A stretch of 64,000 nucleotides of DNA from Effrenium voratum (GCA_963377175.1 CAUJNA010001646.1:130001-194000); one strand, 5' to 3'. Counted from the stretch's first letter, positions 10,987 through 22,179 are shown. Made by a program: numbers and translations. Notes: a model not told the origin generated them from the letters alone.

Positions 10987-11386
10987 GTAAGCCTCATACT
11001 GTCCGCTTCTATGTAGAGTTTGGACAATTTTTCCCAGTCGACATAGTTTTGTGAGACTTGAATGGATGAGGAACATGGTGGTTTAGCTTAAAAGGGCGAT
11101 TCTCTTTTGACCTATTTACCCAATCTTTGTGTGTATTTTGTTGGAGTGTGCCCTTTTTGAGTTTCAAGGGAAGGTAAAAGGAAACCCGATCCATCTGGTT
11201 TTGGTTGAAGGGAAGCCAGAAGTTGAACGCCGAACTCAATTTGGTGCTTCCAACCTCAAGACCGACCAAGAGGTAAAAACCAAAAACCCTCATATTGGGG
11301 GGTTTCAACCTAGCAAAAAGACGCGCGCAGCTGGTTGGTTCTGTTGGCTCGCTTGCCCTCGATGGCCTCATCCGGCTGGCCTTGAG

Positions 11387-11503
11387 GCTTTCCGGCCGCT
11401 GGGCAAGCGAAGGAACCGCTTCAGCTCGTCGGGGCGGGGGCTGGAGGACCAGCAGCTGGAGGCGGAGACGCGAGCGAGCGAGCGAGCGAGCGAGCCGGGA
11501 ACG
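11387..11503 (+). CDS. Internal exon, unidentified gene
   Basis: A 39-codon, phase 0 to 0 exon between a CTTGAG acceptor and GTAGGT donor. The peptide reads AFRPLGKRRNRFSSSGRGLE, then a Gln/Glu stretch and an ERASE repeat from a GAGC tetranucleotide run. All three frames are open, but only this one has strongly G/C third positions. Charged and probably disordered. Confidence 0.55.
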
Positions 11504-12172
11504 GTAGGTCTGCGCTTCAAATGGGCCGAGTCAGCCACCTGGGAGAGCCATCTAAATTCTATGCCACCCTGGACCACCCTGGACCAGGGATACCAAGGTC
11601 ATGAATTTGACAGTTTCTGGGCTGTTTCCCTTTACCCCCCCCACTTGGGGGGAAGGGGGACCAGGCTTGCCCTGATGGTCATGACCTTTTGACAGCTCCG
11701 GGCACCTGGATCCGAGGTTGGAGCCAACAAAAACAATCAGGTTGGGGATCACCCCCTACTTTTTGCGCATGCCTGGTTCGTTCTCTCCCTCAATTGATGA
11801 TCCGGTTTCAGCGGTTCTTGAGCCACTTGCCTCGCATCCAGGCGTGCAGATTCAGAGAGTTGCCTGCTTCTGATTTGGGCCAGCAAGATCAACACAAACC
11901 AAAGGAGAGCCCCAGCCCTATTGGACGCCGCCCAGGGGCCTCACCAACCCATTGCCATTGAGGAACAACCAGCTCTTGCACAGGAAAAAGAAGCACGCGA
12001 AGCATTTAGCCGCCCGGACTTGCAGGCCTCAAGATCCTCAAGGTTTCGGCATTGCAAGTCTGCCACAAAAACAGAAGCAGTCGAGTTCATCCAGGCAAGA
12101 GTTGCCGTTTGCTTGTTGGACAATGGACAGCTTCCCTTTGAACTTCTCGGGGCGTCCCCGTCCGGTTCGCAG

Positions 12173-12262
12173 GAGGCCTGGGGCAAGGTGCGCCAGGTGT
12201 ACCTCGAGGTGTTCCAAGCGGCCGGGCAAAGCCAAAAGAGGCCTCACGCGATCGGCGGTCAG
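12173..12262 (+). CDS. Internal exon, unidentified gene
   Basis: After TCCGGTTCGCAG the phase-0 frame reads EAWGKVRQVYLEVFQAAGQ and continues basic to an uncertain end between 12230 and 12262. The amphipathic-helix pattern and codon bias support coding. Same strand as all neighbours. Confidence 0.55.
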
Positions 12263-12461
12263 TCGGGAGGGGTGGGGGGAACCAGGGGGGGGGGTTGAGT
12301 TTGGTTTCAAGACGTAGACGGCCAGTTTCAAGGGAATTGGGGATCCTCTGGTATTCATATTTGGGTGGTTGTCCCTTTGGGTTTCCCTTTAGCCTCCACC
12401 AAACACCGGGCAACTCCAAAGACGAGCCACCCGTTGGATTGGCGCAAGGCTCGCCTCTCAG

Positions 12462-12545
12462 CTGGCGCTTTTGGAGCGAACCTTCCAGCGGGAGAAGGCC
12501 CGGAAAGCGCCCTTGCGGACCGCCGAAAAGCCACGCGCGCCGCAG
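12462..12545 (+). CDS. Internal exon with GC donor, unidentified
   Basis: Exactly 28 codons, phase 0 to 0, between CGCCTCTCAG and a GC-type donor (GCGCGG): LALLERTFQREKARKAPLRT followed by AEKPRAPQ. Basic and helical. A 129-bp TIR element begins 42 bases downstream, inside the following intron. Confidence 0.6.
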
Positions 12546-12586
12546 GCGCGGTTGGGTTGGGGTCTTGGATTAACACTTTAGTTGGT

Positions 12587-12715
12587 ACTTGGGTGTTCGG
12601 AGTTACTAAGTTGTTGGTAACCTAGGCTACAACCCACTTATATGCCTCCTCAAGTGGGTCCAACGGAGTCATCCCAAGTGGCTACCCACTTACTAACTTG
12701 GCCGAACATCCAAGT
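12587..12715 (-). mobile_element. TIR element, ACTTGG family, copy 1
   Basis: The ends are ACTTGGGTGTTCGG and CCGAACATCCAAGT, inverted with one mismatch. Its reverse complement aligns over most of its length with 57955-58102, sharing blocks such as AGTGG.TAGCCAC, GGAGGC.TATAAGTGGGT and GGTTACCAACAACTTA. Two diverged copies about 45 kb apart in opposite orientation indicate a mobile, non-autonomous family. It lies in the intron after the exon ending at 12545. Confidence 0.8.
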
Positions 12716-13186
12716 GTGAGGTCTATCTTGTCCCTAAGTGTGAATTCCCCTACAACCCACTTGGGGGACTTGTTTGCCAGGCTCAACGAAAGCAGATGGG
12801 ACTCTGGAGCTCATCCAAATGCCTAAAAGGGGGTGACTGAGCCTCAGATCTGCCCAGATTGAGGAATGGATCTTCCAGTCTTTCAATGGAAATCTGGGCG
12901 GTTGACGACTGGGAGCCGTCTCCTTTCAGAGAGAATCCTTGACTTTTTGGGGATCCCTTAATTGATCCACCAGGTTGATGTTCTAATTCTTGAATATGGC
13001 CCACCGAATTCTGATCGGTGTTTCCCTGTGCTCTTCTAGCGTGACTTTCCCATGACTCGTGGCAGTTGGGCAAACCACATTGCGACCCCACGAAAGGTTG
13101 CGGGGTTGCCACCCAGGACAAAGCCTTTCTTTTTTGGTCCTTCATTTGTAAGTTCATGTAATTCGTGGCACGCGACGCCTGTCCAG

Positions 13187-13254
13187 GGTGCGGGGCAAAG
13201 GGCCGCCCGGCTGCTCCAGCACTGGGGCAAGCGGGCGCGCGTTCCGGCGCGCCG
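13187..13254 (+). CDS. Internal exon, unidentified gene
   Basis: CCTGTCCAG acceptor, then GAGQRAARLLQHWGKRARVP in phase 0, and a GTGATG donor after two more codons; an alternative GC donor after VP would keep phase 0 into the next exon. Strongly basic, GC-rich third positions. Confidence 0.5.
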
Positions 13255-13411
13255 GTGATGGCACGAGTGGGGGTGTCCAAAGGCGGGGTGAACTTGCGGC
13301 CCAAGAAAATCTGTGCCCTCAGGAAGCATTTACTTTGTGGCTTGGGGAAGGAGCCTTCTTGGGCGATCCATCACCCCTTCACCTCCTACTTTGGACGCCA
13401 TTTCTTGGCAG

Positions 13412-13552
13412 ATCCGCTCGGATATTTCATCCGTGGCCAGCGATTCGGATTTCAGCTCGGAAACTCGGCCCCTGAGACGCAGAGCCAGCGATGGCGAAGC
13501 ACCCAATTCGTTGGGTCGGGCCGGCGATTCGGACAGATTGGACGTGGCTCAG
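13412..13552 (+). CDS. Ser/Asp-rich exon, unidentified gene
   Basis: A TTTCTTGGCAG acceptor opens a phase-0 frame of 47 codons starting IRSDISSVASDSDFSSETRP and continuing LRRRASDGEAPNS up to about SDRLDVAQ. The repeated SD pattern and charge suggest a disordered, phosphorylatable segment. The donor is not canonical (GA type after the Gln codon). No domain recognised. Confidence 0.6.
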
Positions 13553-14342
13553 GGAGCTACGTGTTAGCCTCCCAGGTTTCGGCACTCGGAAGGCGGAGAG
13601 GAAAATAGACATGGCCGACCCGTGAGGCAAGCGCTTGAGCGCTTGCCTTTGACATGGGCGCGCTGGCAAAGTTTGGGACTCTCTCCACTGTGAAAGCGGG
13701 GGATTGGTTTCTTGTTGGTTTCCTCAAGCTGTCCCAGCTGGACACAAAAGGACATGCTCTCCCACCAACATGGCAGGGCACAGGCCCCACTATTGAACAG
13801 GACGGTGCACTTGTATGTTTGTGGTGAGGATACTGGTCAGGTTCTGGGAGGTGTCCCAACCCCCCAAACCTCACGTTTCTCGGAGAACGAACATTTCTTG
13901 TGTGTTGGGGTATCTTCCATGGTAGCAGACCTCAGGTTTTTAGCCAAAAGTACAACATCCTCACCTGCGGTTGTGTTCCTTGCTGGTTTCCCTTTGAAAC
14001 CATGCAGCACAGGGTCTAGCCCATGTTGAGACATACCCAAGTATCAAATGGACAGTTTCCGCTCACCACACCTCATGCTTTCTTAGGCTGCGCCTTTGCG
14101 GCCTGGATTCCGGGCAGTTTACAGTGGAAGCCAGAAGTATAGCAGAAAACTCATTCGCAACCCCCTCCCATAGACCACCAGACCAGACCGCTACTAGGCC
14201 ACCACCGCTGTCACATGGATCGAGGCTTCACAAGGTACGACATGGACATCCCTACTGAAATGCAGGGGTACCCACCTGGCTATAGCCCAGTTGGATATGA
14301 GCTGCTTACCGTATTTCCACAGGTTGCTAATGACCTGCCACG
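13553..14342. other. No firm gene
   Basis: A GC-rich patch at 13600-13670 (palindromic CAAGCGCTTGAGCGCTTG) may belong to another exon, but no frame stands out. The rest is AT-richer and probably intronic. Confidence 0.4.
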
Positions 14343-14450
14343 ATGCCCCCAGTTGACACCACGGCGCAGGAGCTGCTAGCGGCGAACCCGGCCTTGCTCA
14401 GCGCGCTACAGGCCCAACTCCTCCGCGGCCTTCTGGATAAGACCTCACGG
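14343..14450 (+). CDS. Leu/Ala-rich exon, possible start exon
   Basis: ATG at 14343 is in frame with QELLAANPALLSALQAQLLR and GLLDKTSRP. A CGGCGCAG acceptor at 14369 gives the same frame, so this may be either a first exon or an internal one starting at 14370. High third-position GC and a strongly amphipathic helix. The NPAL-type segment recalls STI1-like helical repeats, but that is a weak impression only. The 3-prime boundary is unclear. Confidence 0.5.
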
Positions 14451-14763
14451 CCACGGCATCTTGGGACTGTGCAATTGCAAGCAGGTGGTGTTTGTTGTTG
14501 GTAGGCTTTTAATGCCAGGGATGTGGAGGAGTTAGAGACGGCCGAAGCAATCCCGTGACTTAGGACTTGTGATGTGTGTTTTTGGGGCGATCCCCGAAAT
14601 CCCTATGCATGCAAAGATGTGAACTCTTCGGAGTGACTTGGCACGCCTGATTTGTCTTCTTGAACCAGTAGGCTTGTGGAGGCACATACGTCATGCAAGG
14701 TGCACGTGCGTAGCTGATGTGCACAGAAAGCCATTTCTGGCTTGCGCGCACGCGCGGCCGTTC

Positions 14764-14904
14764 TTCCTCTCTCTCTCTCTCGCTCTCTCTTGCTCTCTCG
14801 CTCTCTCTTGCTCTCTCGCTCTCTCTCGCTCTCTCTTGCTCTCTCGCTCTCTCGTGCTCTCTCGTGCTCTCTCGCTCTCTCGCTCTCTCGCTCTCTCGCT
14901 CTCT
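14764..14904. repeat. CTCTCG/CTCTCTTG microsatellite
   Basis: About 140 bp of CTCTCT units interrupted by G or TG every 8-10 bases. Open frames reading ALSLS or RERES through it are artefacts of the repeat. The following sequence to 15445 shows no supportable gene. Confidence 0.95.
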
Positions 14905-15445
14905 ATGGAGGATATCTCTTCATTTGGATTTGTCTCCAAAAGAGTGGACAACTTGAGAATGGTGGTTTTTCCAAAGGGTGCCCTCATGCACGCACCCATT
15001 TTTCTGCAGGAATTAGCGGATCCCCCCGAGCCATATGCACCAAGGTTCACAAGGATTCCGGGTTGGCCATTCAATTTCTAAGGGGACTTGTCGCCGGGGG
15101 TTTCTTTTCCCAGCAGGCTTGAGCTCATTCTTTTTGCCTGATCTCGGCAATTGCGCGGGAAATTTAGCCCCCTATGTCCTAACTAAAGTGAGTCACTTTG
15201 ACCGTAGACTGCCAGACACATTTGACCGAACCTCACAGTCAGCAATCCATGTCCAGCTCAGACCTATAATTAGCAGGAATCCGAATGGACAACATGAACA
15301 GACCAAGGTGACAACCATTATTGTACAAGGTAAACCACAGGGGATGGGTATTTGTCAATTTGTTCAGGCCCACATCTAGCACCCACTCCATGTTCAGCAC
15401 TCTCGTGAACTTTCGCCACTCAGACGGGTCATTGGGCCGTGCGCC

Positions 15446-15529
15446 ATGGGCCGGTGCAGTCGCAGTCGTAGCCGAAGCCGAAGCAATGTGCACGTGGAGA
15501 TTCGCTTGCTAAGCGGTGAGGGGTGCTCT
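15446..15529 (+). CDS. UBL/RCC1-like gene copy 1, exon 1
   Basis: ATG opens MGRCSRSRSRSRSNVHVEIR and ends LLSGEGCS before a canonical GTGAGG donor: exactly 28 codons, phase 0. The Arg-Ser leader followed by a beta-strand matches copy 2 (MSPSRSRSRS, then VEVVLPSG), so this is the first part of a ubiquitin-like domain. Copies 2 and 3 have no intron here; copy 1 appears to have one of about 0.5 kb. Confidence 0.65.
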
Positions 15530-16045
15530 GTGAGGCAAGGGTCGATTGAAAAGCCACCACCCTGTACCCTGCGCCGATTCTGAGGTAGTTTCATCTGAAA
15601 GAGGTTGTTGAGAGGGGAAAGGACCAAGAATGAAGGTCGCAAGATGCGAGGTGAGGAGCTGGGGAGATGTCAAGATAGATCCAAACCTACCTGAGGGCAC
15701 TTGATGCATAGTGAAGAAGCTTTGCGAGAAGATGGGATTAGAAGTGGTCCCATAAGGAGACAGCTTCTCTATGCGCCCGAGCCACGTGAAAAAGAACGAG
15801 CCAGACCGGAGTCGCCTTTTATAGCTTTACTGCTGTGATTGGGGAGATGAGAAACCACGCACCTGTGAGGATTTTGTCATCGAAACCCGATGAGCCCGCC
15901 CTCATACCTCAAAAGAGCTTCCTCATATCATTATGAATGACCAGAACCTCATCAAATATGAGCCCAGCCTCATACTCGTATGAGGGCGACCTCATCCCGA
16001 CATGAGGGTTCACTCATCAAATTCCTTTTCCCCCTCTCGCCAGAG

Positions 16046-17179
16046 TCGCTGGTCAGGGAGATCAAGCTGGCAGCTGAGAAGCAGTTTCTGCGAGGAGTCT
16101 TGCGGCTGGTGCTGCGGGGTCGGCAGCTTGTCCCAAGTCGACCTTGCGGGAGGCAGGTGTGAGAGATGGGGGACACGGTGGATGCCGTGGTGCAGGGTGC
16201 CGCGCTGGCCGCCACAGAATGCGCATTCGCGTGTTACGTGGAAGGGGGCACAGCCAGGTACGAGAGCAGCTAACAAGGGTCCAGCAGATTAAAGCAACTC
16301 AGAGCGCTTTTGCAGCCATTCGGGAGGATGGACTTGTCGTGACGTGGGGAGAACCAAATGGCGGTGGTGACAGCAGCGAGGTTCAAGCGCAGCTGACGCG
16401 GGTACAGCAGATACAGTCTACTGACAGTGCCTTTGCTGCTCTGCGGGATGATGGTACCGTGGTAACTTGGGGGGATCGACATGATGGTGGTGACAGCAGG
16501 CAGGTTCAAGTTCAGCAGATCCAAGCAACTCAAGATGCTTTCGCAGCACCGAGATACGTTGGCACAGTGGTGACCTGGGGGGATCGGCTTGATGGGCCCA
16601 GCGGACAGGTTCAAGAACAGCTGACGCAGGTCCAGCAGATCCAGGCGACTTGTGCTGCCTTTGCTGCCGTTCGACGTGATGGCTCTGTGGTGACTTGGGG
16701 CGATCGGGACTGTGGCGGCGATAGCAGTCGGGTGCAAGATCAGTTGACAAGCGTAAAGCAGATCCAAGCAACTCAACTTGCTTTTTGCTGCAATACGAGA
16801 AGATGGCTCGGTGGTGACATGGGGAGAGCCAGAGGGTGGAGACAGCAGCCTTGTGTCGAAGCTGACACATGTCCGGCAAGTTCATTCAACCGAATTCGCT
16901 TTCGCTGCAATTCTTTTCAATGGCACCGTGGTGACTGGTGGCCATAAGAAGTTTGGTGGTAATAGCAGCTTGGTTCAAGACCGGCTGAGAAATGTCCAAC
17001 AGATCGAGGCCACTGATGGAGCCTTTGCTGCCCTGCGGGAGGATGGATGTGTGGTGACTTGGGGCGATCCCGGGCGTGGGGGAGACAGCCATCAAGTTCG
17101 AGACCAGCTGATGCAAGTCCAGCAGATCAAAGCCAGTCGCCTTTCTTTCGCACCTCTTCTGCGAACTATGAAAAGCTGA
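16046..17179 (+). pseudogene. UBL/RCC1-like gene copy 1, frameshifted body
   Basis: The first part completes a ubiquitin-like fold (LVREIKLAAEKQFLRGVLRL, then LRGRQLVPS), followed by about eight short RCC1-like repeats with the motif DGxVVTWG...GGDSSxVQxQLTxVQQIQAT...AFAAxR. RCC1-like repeats form beta-propellers. Compared with copy 3 the frame breaks three times: a missing base near 16139, an extra G in the G-run near 16170, and an extra T in the T-run near 16783. The last two are homopolymer changes, so either decay or assembly error fits. One repeat near 16500 is shortened and one near 16600 has lost its GGDSS. The frame ends at TGA 17177. Without correction it encodes no full-length protein. 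Confidence 0.75.
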
Positions 17180-17942
17180 TTTCCGTGCAAGTTTGTGCTT
17201 TGTTTTCCTCTCACGCCTTGAGCAATAGTAGTAATACTTGTGTATACATGCGCAGGCGCATAGGTATGCACAGATACACAGAAGGATAGACAGACCGACC
17301 GGCGGACACGCACAAAGAGCATACTTCTATTTTAATAACACACACACACACACACATCCGTCCGTCCGCGTCCATCCAATGCATGCAAATTCAAGTACCT
17401 GTATTTGTATAGGCATGCCAGCCACATATATCCAATATACATGTACGTATACTGCCATCGATGCAGTTGCTTGCGGAATTCTATGAATCCGACGCTCCCT
17501 CATGCCAGACTGTCAAACCCCATGCATGGATTCATATCAGGAGCTTTTTCATTTGGACGGTCAACCTTCCTTACAGATTCGTTGCTTCTTGTTTGTGAAT
17601 TGTAGTATACAAGCCTTTTTTTTTGCGGATGGATGAACCCCGACTTTGCTACAATAGTTCCCAGCAGGGCATGTGAGCAGAGGTTTTTTTCTTTGTTGTC
17701 ACCCAATATTCGGTAGCCGCAGGGCATTCCACAAACTTCAGAGTAGCGCAGCGCCCTAGAAATGGCTGCGTAGGCACTCCGAGCAGGCGCTTGTTGTGGC
17801 GTGGGCTTGCGTAGGCACCGTACCATGGATTTAAACACTCGCGGAGGCTTCGCGTCGGCATGGCTGCCAGAGTTTGGGGTCGCCGCACCTTGGACCTGGG
17901 CGCAATGTCAGTTTCCGTTTTGGGACGCCCACATCTTCTCAG
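17180..17942. other. Non-coding spacer with simple repeats
   Basis: 3-prime flank of copy 1. It contains an (AC)n run at about 17338-17358, CCGTCCGT repeats and pyrimidine-rich stretches. No gene seen. Confidence 0.5.
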
Positions 17943-18041
17943 GGCGCCCTTGCACCGGCCGGGGCCGCGAGCGCAGCGGCCGTTTCGTCCGATCTTGCGG
18001 TGCGGGTGTGCGAGGCGGGGATTTTTGGCCCTGGGGGATTG
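17943..18041 (+). CDS. Ala-rich internal exon, unidentified gene
   Basis: A CATCTTCTCAG acceptor and GTATGT donor enclose exactly 33 codons, phase 0 to 0. It reads GALAPAGAASAAAVSSDLAV and ends RVCEAGIFGPGGL. Third-position GC is high. One of the cleanest exons in the window; the family is not recognised. Confidence 0.7.
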
Positions 18042-18059
18042 GTATGTGAGCGCTTCACT

Positions 18060-18125
18060 ACTTGGCTCACAATACTTGGCTTGCAACCCTCTTACTTGGC
18101 TTATAAGCTCTCACTTGGCTCATAG
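18060..18125. repeat. Four-copy ACTTGGCT motif
   Basis: ACTTGGCT occurs four times at 14-22 bp spacing just inside the intron after the exon ending at 18041. It could be a decayed element end of the ACTTGG type; no inverted partner was found. Confidence 0.45.
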
Positions 18126-18164
18126 CTAACCGTGGTTACTACCCCCTTGACATGGGACTCCTTG

Positions 18165-18287
18165 CGCTTTTGCTGGCGTTTCTGGGGCCGAAAGAATTCG
18201 AAGGTGTTGCCACAGGAAAGGGGCCGCCCTGTCTGGATATATCGGTTCCTTCGCCGGGGCGCAGCGGTGCCGGCGGCATCACCAGCA
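18165..18287 (+). CDS. Probable exon, unidentified gene
   Basis: An open frame from an in-frame ATG at 18152 reads FLGPKEFEGVATGKGPPCLD, then ISVPSPGRSGAGGITSK. Coding bias is good from about 18165, but I cannot fix either splice site with certainty. It lies between a good upstream exon and a TIR element. Confidence 0.45.
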
Positions 18288-18296
18288 AGATGCGGT

Positions 18297-18353
18297 GTTT
18301 CAAAATGGCAGATCCCCTTTTGGCCAAGGTGATCAGGGGTCCCCCATTTTGAA
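18297..18353. mobile_element. Short TIR element, TCAAAAT/GGGGACC type
   Basis: The left end GTTTCAAAATGGCAGATCCC and the right end (reverse complement GTTCAAAATGGGGGACCCC) are imperfect inverted repeats around a 20-bp centre. Ends of this type recur at 38550, 45176 and 60405. Confidence 0.55.
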
Positions 18354-18874
18354 CAAACTTCATATCCGTTCCCCAATGCCATTGGCAGAGTCATATGGAG
18401 TCAAAAAACCTGGTAGCTTTGACGAGGGTGGACATCCACGCACTATGGAGAAGAGAGATCGTTTGAATTTGCTCCTGCTCAGAAAACCATAAAATAACGA
18501 CCCACCAGACATCAACAGACAGCATTTTGAGTCAGGACAGGCATCTCTTTTTCTTTGTTGGAAAGAGCTCTGTTTGACCGCACGAGTTGGATTTGGGAAC
18601 CTTAGTTTTTGGGAGACTGATCAAAGAAACGCAGGCAATCAGCGGCCGGCAAGTTCACGCGGTGTCCAAACCAGGGTTTGGCAGGGGAAAGCTCCGCCCT
18701 CCATACGCGCGACACACGACAGCAAATGTCACATAGCGGGTGTTTTTGAATTGGCCAAGCCACCATTTGGATGACCTACGATTCCCCTCAAAGCCTTCCT
18801 CTGGGTCTCCTTTTTGAAGCCACCCCTTTTGCTGAAAAAAGACATCCTTTACGGCATCCCGGTTCCGAATTCAG

Positions 18875-18961
18875 GCAGGCGAGGAGAGCTTCCGCCGCGT
18901 GGTGCTAGGCGGGACCTTCACCCTTTCTTGGGCACTTGGCCGAGGCGAATCGACCTTCTGA
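18875..18961 (+). CDS. Possible terminal exon, unidentified gene
   Basis: The GAATTCAG acceptor begins a phase-0 frame AGEESFRRVVLGGTFTLSWA, then LGRGESTF and TGA at 18959. Third-position GC is strong in the first half and weaker later, so the true exon may end at a donor before the stop. Confidence 0.5.
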   Translation, partial: AGEESFRRVVLGGTFTLSWALGRGESTF

Positions 18962-19523
18962 CCTTTATAGTCTGTTCCGTCCCCAAAAAGTGATCACCTT
19001 TCATTCCTGAGAGGGGGCCCTTTCTTCTCATGGCCGCTGGCGGTCCGGGCCAAAAGCGCGACCAGCCTTTTGGGCCTTGGCACTTCCATGTGTGGGAAGA
19101 TACCCCAAAGGGAGCTGCTTGCAAACAGAATTCGGGGTGTCAATCCCTCGCCACGGTCAAAATCTAGGTAGAGGTTGGTGGTCCAAAAAGGACTTGATTT
19201 GGAGTTGGGCATGAATTTCATCCTTTTTTCCAATAGCACGAGCATTGCAGTTTGCCCATGTCACAGTCGACTGAGTTTCTTCCTTTCTGAGTGTGTTGCA
19301 TGACGGCCCTGGGGCCCTTGTCTAAGGGGTTAGAAGCAATGCTTGGCTGATAAGGGATAACTCCGCCAACACCAATATGTTGGGACATTTTCCATTTGGG
19401 TGTTTTGCTTGTTTTGGGGGACCACCAAGGTTTCCCTTGAACACCCTCAAAACAAGAGACACGACTATTACAAACAATTGTCAGGACCTGCGTAGATTAA
19501 ACTTACATTCTCCACTTGGACAG
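18962..19523. other. No firm gene
   Basis: Overlapping minus-strand frames at 18918-19245 show no coding bias. Probably intronic or intergenic. Confidence 0.4.
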
Positions 19524-19788
19524 GGAGTCGCTTCCGCCCGGGGTTTCGGGGGCAGGTGGCGACCGGAGCTTCAAAGAGGCGCGACCGGAACTTACCAGCG
19601 AGCCACAGATTTTGCAAGATCCAGAGGAGTTTGGCAGAATGTGCTGCTGCTTCATTGCCCATGTGGAGCTTCTGTTCCTCTTCTTCGGCTCCGTTTTTTG
19701 GGCGGTGGTTGTGTTCTGCAACCTGGAGTGCCACCCGCGCAGCGGCGGCCGGAAGTTTAGGCGTTCTTGCTGGATTAAGTTAATGTAG
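19524..19788 (+). CDS. Exon with one transmembrane segment
   Basis: The acceptor TCCACTTGGACAG opens a frame reading ESLPPGVSGAGGDRSFKEAR, then ELTSEPQILQDPEEFGRM, then a hydrophobic segment of about 25 residues (FIAHVELLFLFFGSVFWAVV) flanked by Cys (CCC before, C..LEC after), and a basic end before TAG at 19786. The layout suggests a single-pass or tail-anchored membrane protein, or one helix of a larger membrane protein. The true exon may stop before the TAG. Family not recognised. Confidence 0.55.
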
Positions 19789-20437
19789 CCGTTTTTCCCC
19801 AACCCCTTCCAAGCCGCTATGGCAAAGGGCAAAGAGGTTTCCAAATCGGAGTCCATGGGTTCGGAAGGCTACCATCCTGGAAAGGCCCTTTGCCCACGAA
19901 CCCATGGTTGTTAGCCACAGAAAGACACTTGGGACAAGTGCATTGCACAGGTGGAAGCACGCGTGGCAGCCAAGTTCGCTTCCAAGCGCGGACCGGATGG
20001 CGCTGAGGCGCATCGAGTCCCCTTCGGGATGCCATTCCGTATGTTCCATCCCATCCACGCTGACTCTGAACATTGTCCCGGAAAACCATGTTGCCTTTAA
20101 GCAAAGCACACTTTCTTTAGCGCGTTCCATGAGGGGAGGTTCTTTCACGATCCTTGTTTATGCCCTCTTTTGTTTGAGGGTTTTGAAGTCCGTCAGGAGT
20201 GCGATAACTTCCGTACCGGGAAACAAGGGCGTACCCGGACCCTGCTTGTGGATCTCTTTTGCCGCTTGAGAGCTGGACAAATCTGGTCAATCTTCCCATG
20301 AGCACACCTCGCTTTGCTCGCTTGTTTCATCAAGTCCGTTTCTCGAGGGCTTTGGCTCAAGCGAGCTGCGCGCTTCAAAGGCGCCAATTCCCTGGCCCGA
20401 GCCTCGAGAAGCCGGGGATTTTTCCGGAAAGTTTTCA
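19789..20437. other. No firm gene; ambiguous GC-rich patch
   Basis: Between 20330 and 20437 all frames on both strands are open and Arg-rich (including a minus-strand frame at 20193-20438), so I cannot choose a coding strand. The rest is featureless. Confidence 0.4.
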
Positions 20438-20626
20438 ATGTACAGGCGGCCCATAAGCGGTTTGCCCTCTGGCCCGGTGCCGGTATGGGAGGAGGATCTC
20501 TTGGAGGGATGGACAGAGGTGCGGCTCAGGAGAGGATCTCCCGGCGATACCTATGTTGTCCATGGTTCATTTGGCAGGGACACCTCGGGTCTCCCGCAAA
20601 GCCATTTTAAGGTGGACGAAATATGA
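20438..20626 (+). CDS. Possible exon, unidentified gene
   Basis: The open frame reads RPISGLPSGPVPVWEEDLLE, then GWTEVRLRRGSPGDTYVVHG, with TGA at 20624. The acidic Trp-containing stretch and moderate codon bias suggest an exon starting near 20443. Boundaries are not secure; another + frame is also open here. Confidence 0.4.
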   Translation: MYRRPISGLPSGPVPVWEEDLLEGWTEVRLRRGSPGDTYVVHGSFGRDTSGLPQSHFKVDEI

Positions 20627-21477
20627 CAGAAGAAGCCGAACCTGAGCATTGTATTCCACAAAACCAGGGGCACTCACGTGTTTGTCTGCATCCATTAGGG
20701 AAACAGCATATGCTGGGCGTGAGAGACAAATTGGACCCCCCCCCCAAAAAAAAAGGGACCAAGGTGATATACTCCCTGAAAGCTGCCCCAAACCAACCCT
20801 TATTGCCTATCTGGGCCTATCAACCAAGTCCATAGCTCTCAGCTGGGGGCAAAAGAAGGTTCCTGATACCTGTTGATGCACACACCCTGCAATGGCTCCA
20901 AAGTTCGTATGTGCAGTGGGATCCATCATGCACGTCTGTTTTCCTTCCCCCTTGATTTCTTTTTGGGTTTTCGTCCTTGAGATTCTGCGACCTCCGGCCG
21001 CCTTCAAAGACCAGCTGACTGCTTGGCGGACGACTCTTGCAAAGGCAAAAAACTCTTCAAGTTGATGAGAACCTCCAAGGCCTTGGCCTTTTCTCTCTGG
21101 AAGGCGGGCGGAAGGCTCGCAGAAAACGTTCGAGGCTTGCCCTGCAATGTTTGAGCCCAAAAGATGGGGATGGGTGTTGGCCCCATCCACCCACAAGCCA
21201 CAGGTTTGGGGTAAAATGGAGGTGCGAGTTTGGGGTAAAACCGCGGGCCGGCGAAAAGCAGGCTTCCGCGAAGCCAAACAAGTGGCTAGCGTGTTTCTCT
21301 CTGCCCGAAAGGGGCAGGTTTCGCTTCGGTTTCCTTGGAACACCCTCCTAAAAAGTGGTGGAAGTCTCATTTCTTTCCTTTTGGTTTCATTTTCACATCC
21401 TGAAAAGGGGTAGCCGGGTAGCCTCAAACAACGCCACCCGCAAACCGGCGGCCGGGAAGCTGCGTGGCCATCGCGAG
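20627..21477. other. No firm gene
   Basis: A 257-residue open frame on the minus strand (20807-21580) spans this stretch but overlaps a clear + strand exon at its start and has low-complexity, patchy composition. I treat it as chance. A plus-strand frame at 21037-21130 is a weak alternative. Confidence 0.4.
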
Positions 21478-21532
21478 GAGCGTCGTCCGTGAGGATGTGA
21501 AGGAGTTCATCGAGCTCCTCAGCGATGAGGAG
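21478..21532 (+). CDS. Acidic exon, unidentified gene
   Basis: The frame reads SVVREDVKEFIELLSDEE and ends in phase 0 at a GA-type donor (GACAGA). It joins without a phase break to the next exon at 22180. The frame is open upstream (SCVAIAR), so an acceptor near 21458 is also possible. Confidence 0.55.
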
Positions 21533-22179
21533 GACAGAACCCCCCGCTGCCGTTTGGGGGGGGGGGTTGGGTTGGTTCATAGCTTGGTGGCTCGTCTTTT
21601 GTTTTGTTTTGTCTTTTGAGGCGAAGGCTCGGAGGTTTTGGTTTACATGTTTTTTGAGGCGAAGGCAAGGTGCCCTTTTTGGATGGTTGGGTTTTGGCGG
21701 AAGACCAGAAGGAAACTCCGCCAGTGTTGGGGTGTCTTGGGGAGGTCCAAAGCAGGTTAATCCAAAGCAGCAAGTGGCAATCCAAAGCAGGCGACCCTGT
21801 TAGTGCGGTTTGGTCGCGCCTGGAAATCACGCGGTGTAGCTAACAACCCTTGGTATGGCTTGTTGCAGCCCCTTACTAAAAATAAGCGGAACCAAAACCT
21901 AAAGACCTTTAAACAAATGCAAGGTTCTGCCAGTTCTGCTTTTTGCGCCCAACTCGCTTTTTTTGAAACCCAAAGGGAGACTTGTTGGAAACCTCGAACA
22001 TCTTCCAAGTCTCCTCTTGAAAACAACTCCTAAAGCAGAAACCTCAAAAGGGAACTGTAACTGGCAGCTAACGGGATTCGCGTGGACAAAAACACCAATG
22101 CGCGGCCTTGCAAGCCACTACTTCTCTGATGTGGACGTCTCGCAGTGGGAACCCAAACAGAGCATCAATTGCGTAGAAG

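Noticed and set aside
14742..15122. Frames reading SLSLSLALS or RERESER
   Set aside because: Artefacts of the CTCTCG microsatellite.
20346..20362. TTTGGCTCAAG, like the 3-prime end of the dinoflagellate spliced leader
   Set aside because: Only 11 bases match and the upstream part of the leader is absent; chance match in a 64 kb window is likely.
20807..21580. 257-residue minus-strand frame
   Set aside because: It overlaps a better + strand exon at 21478-21532, and has patchy composition with no motif.
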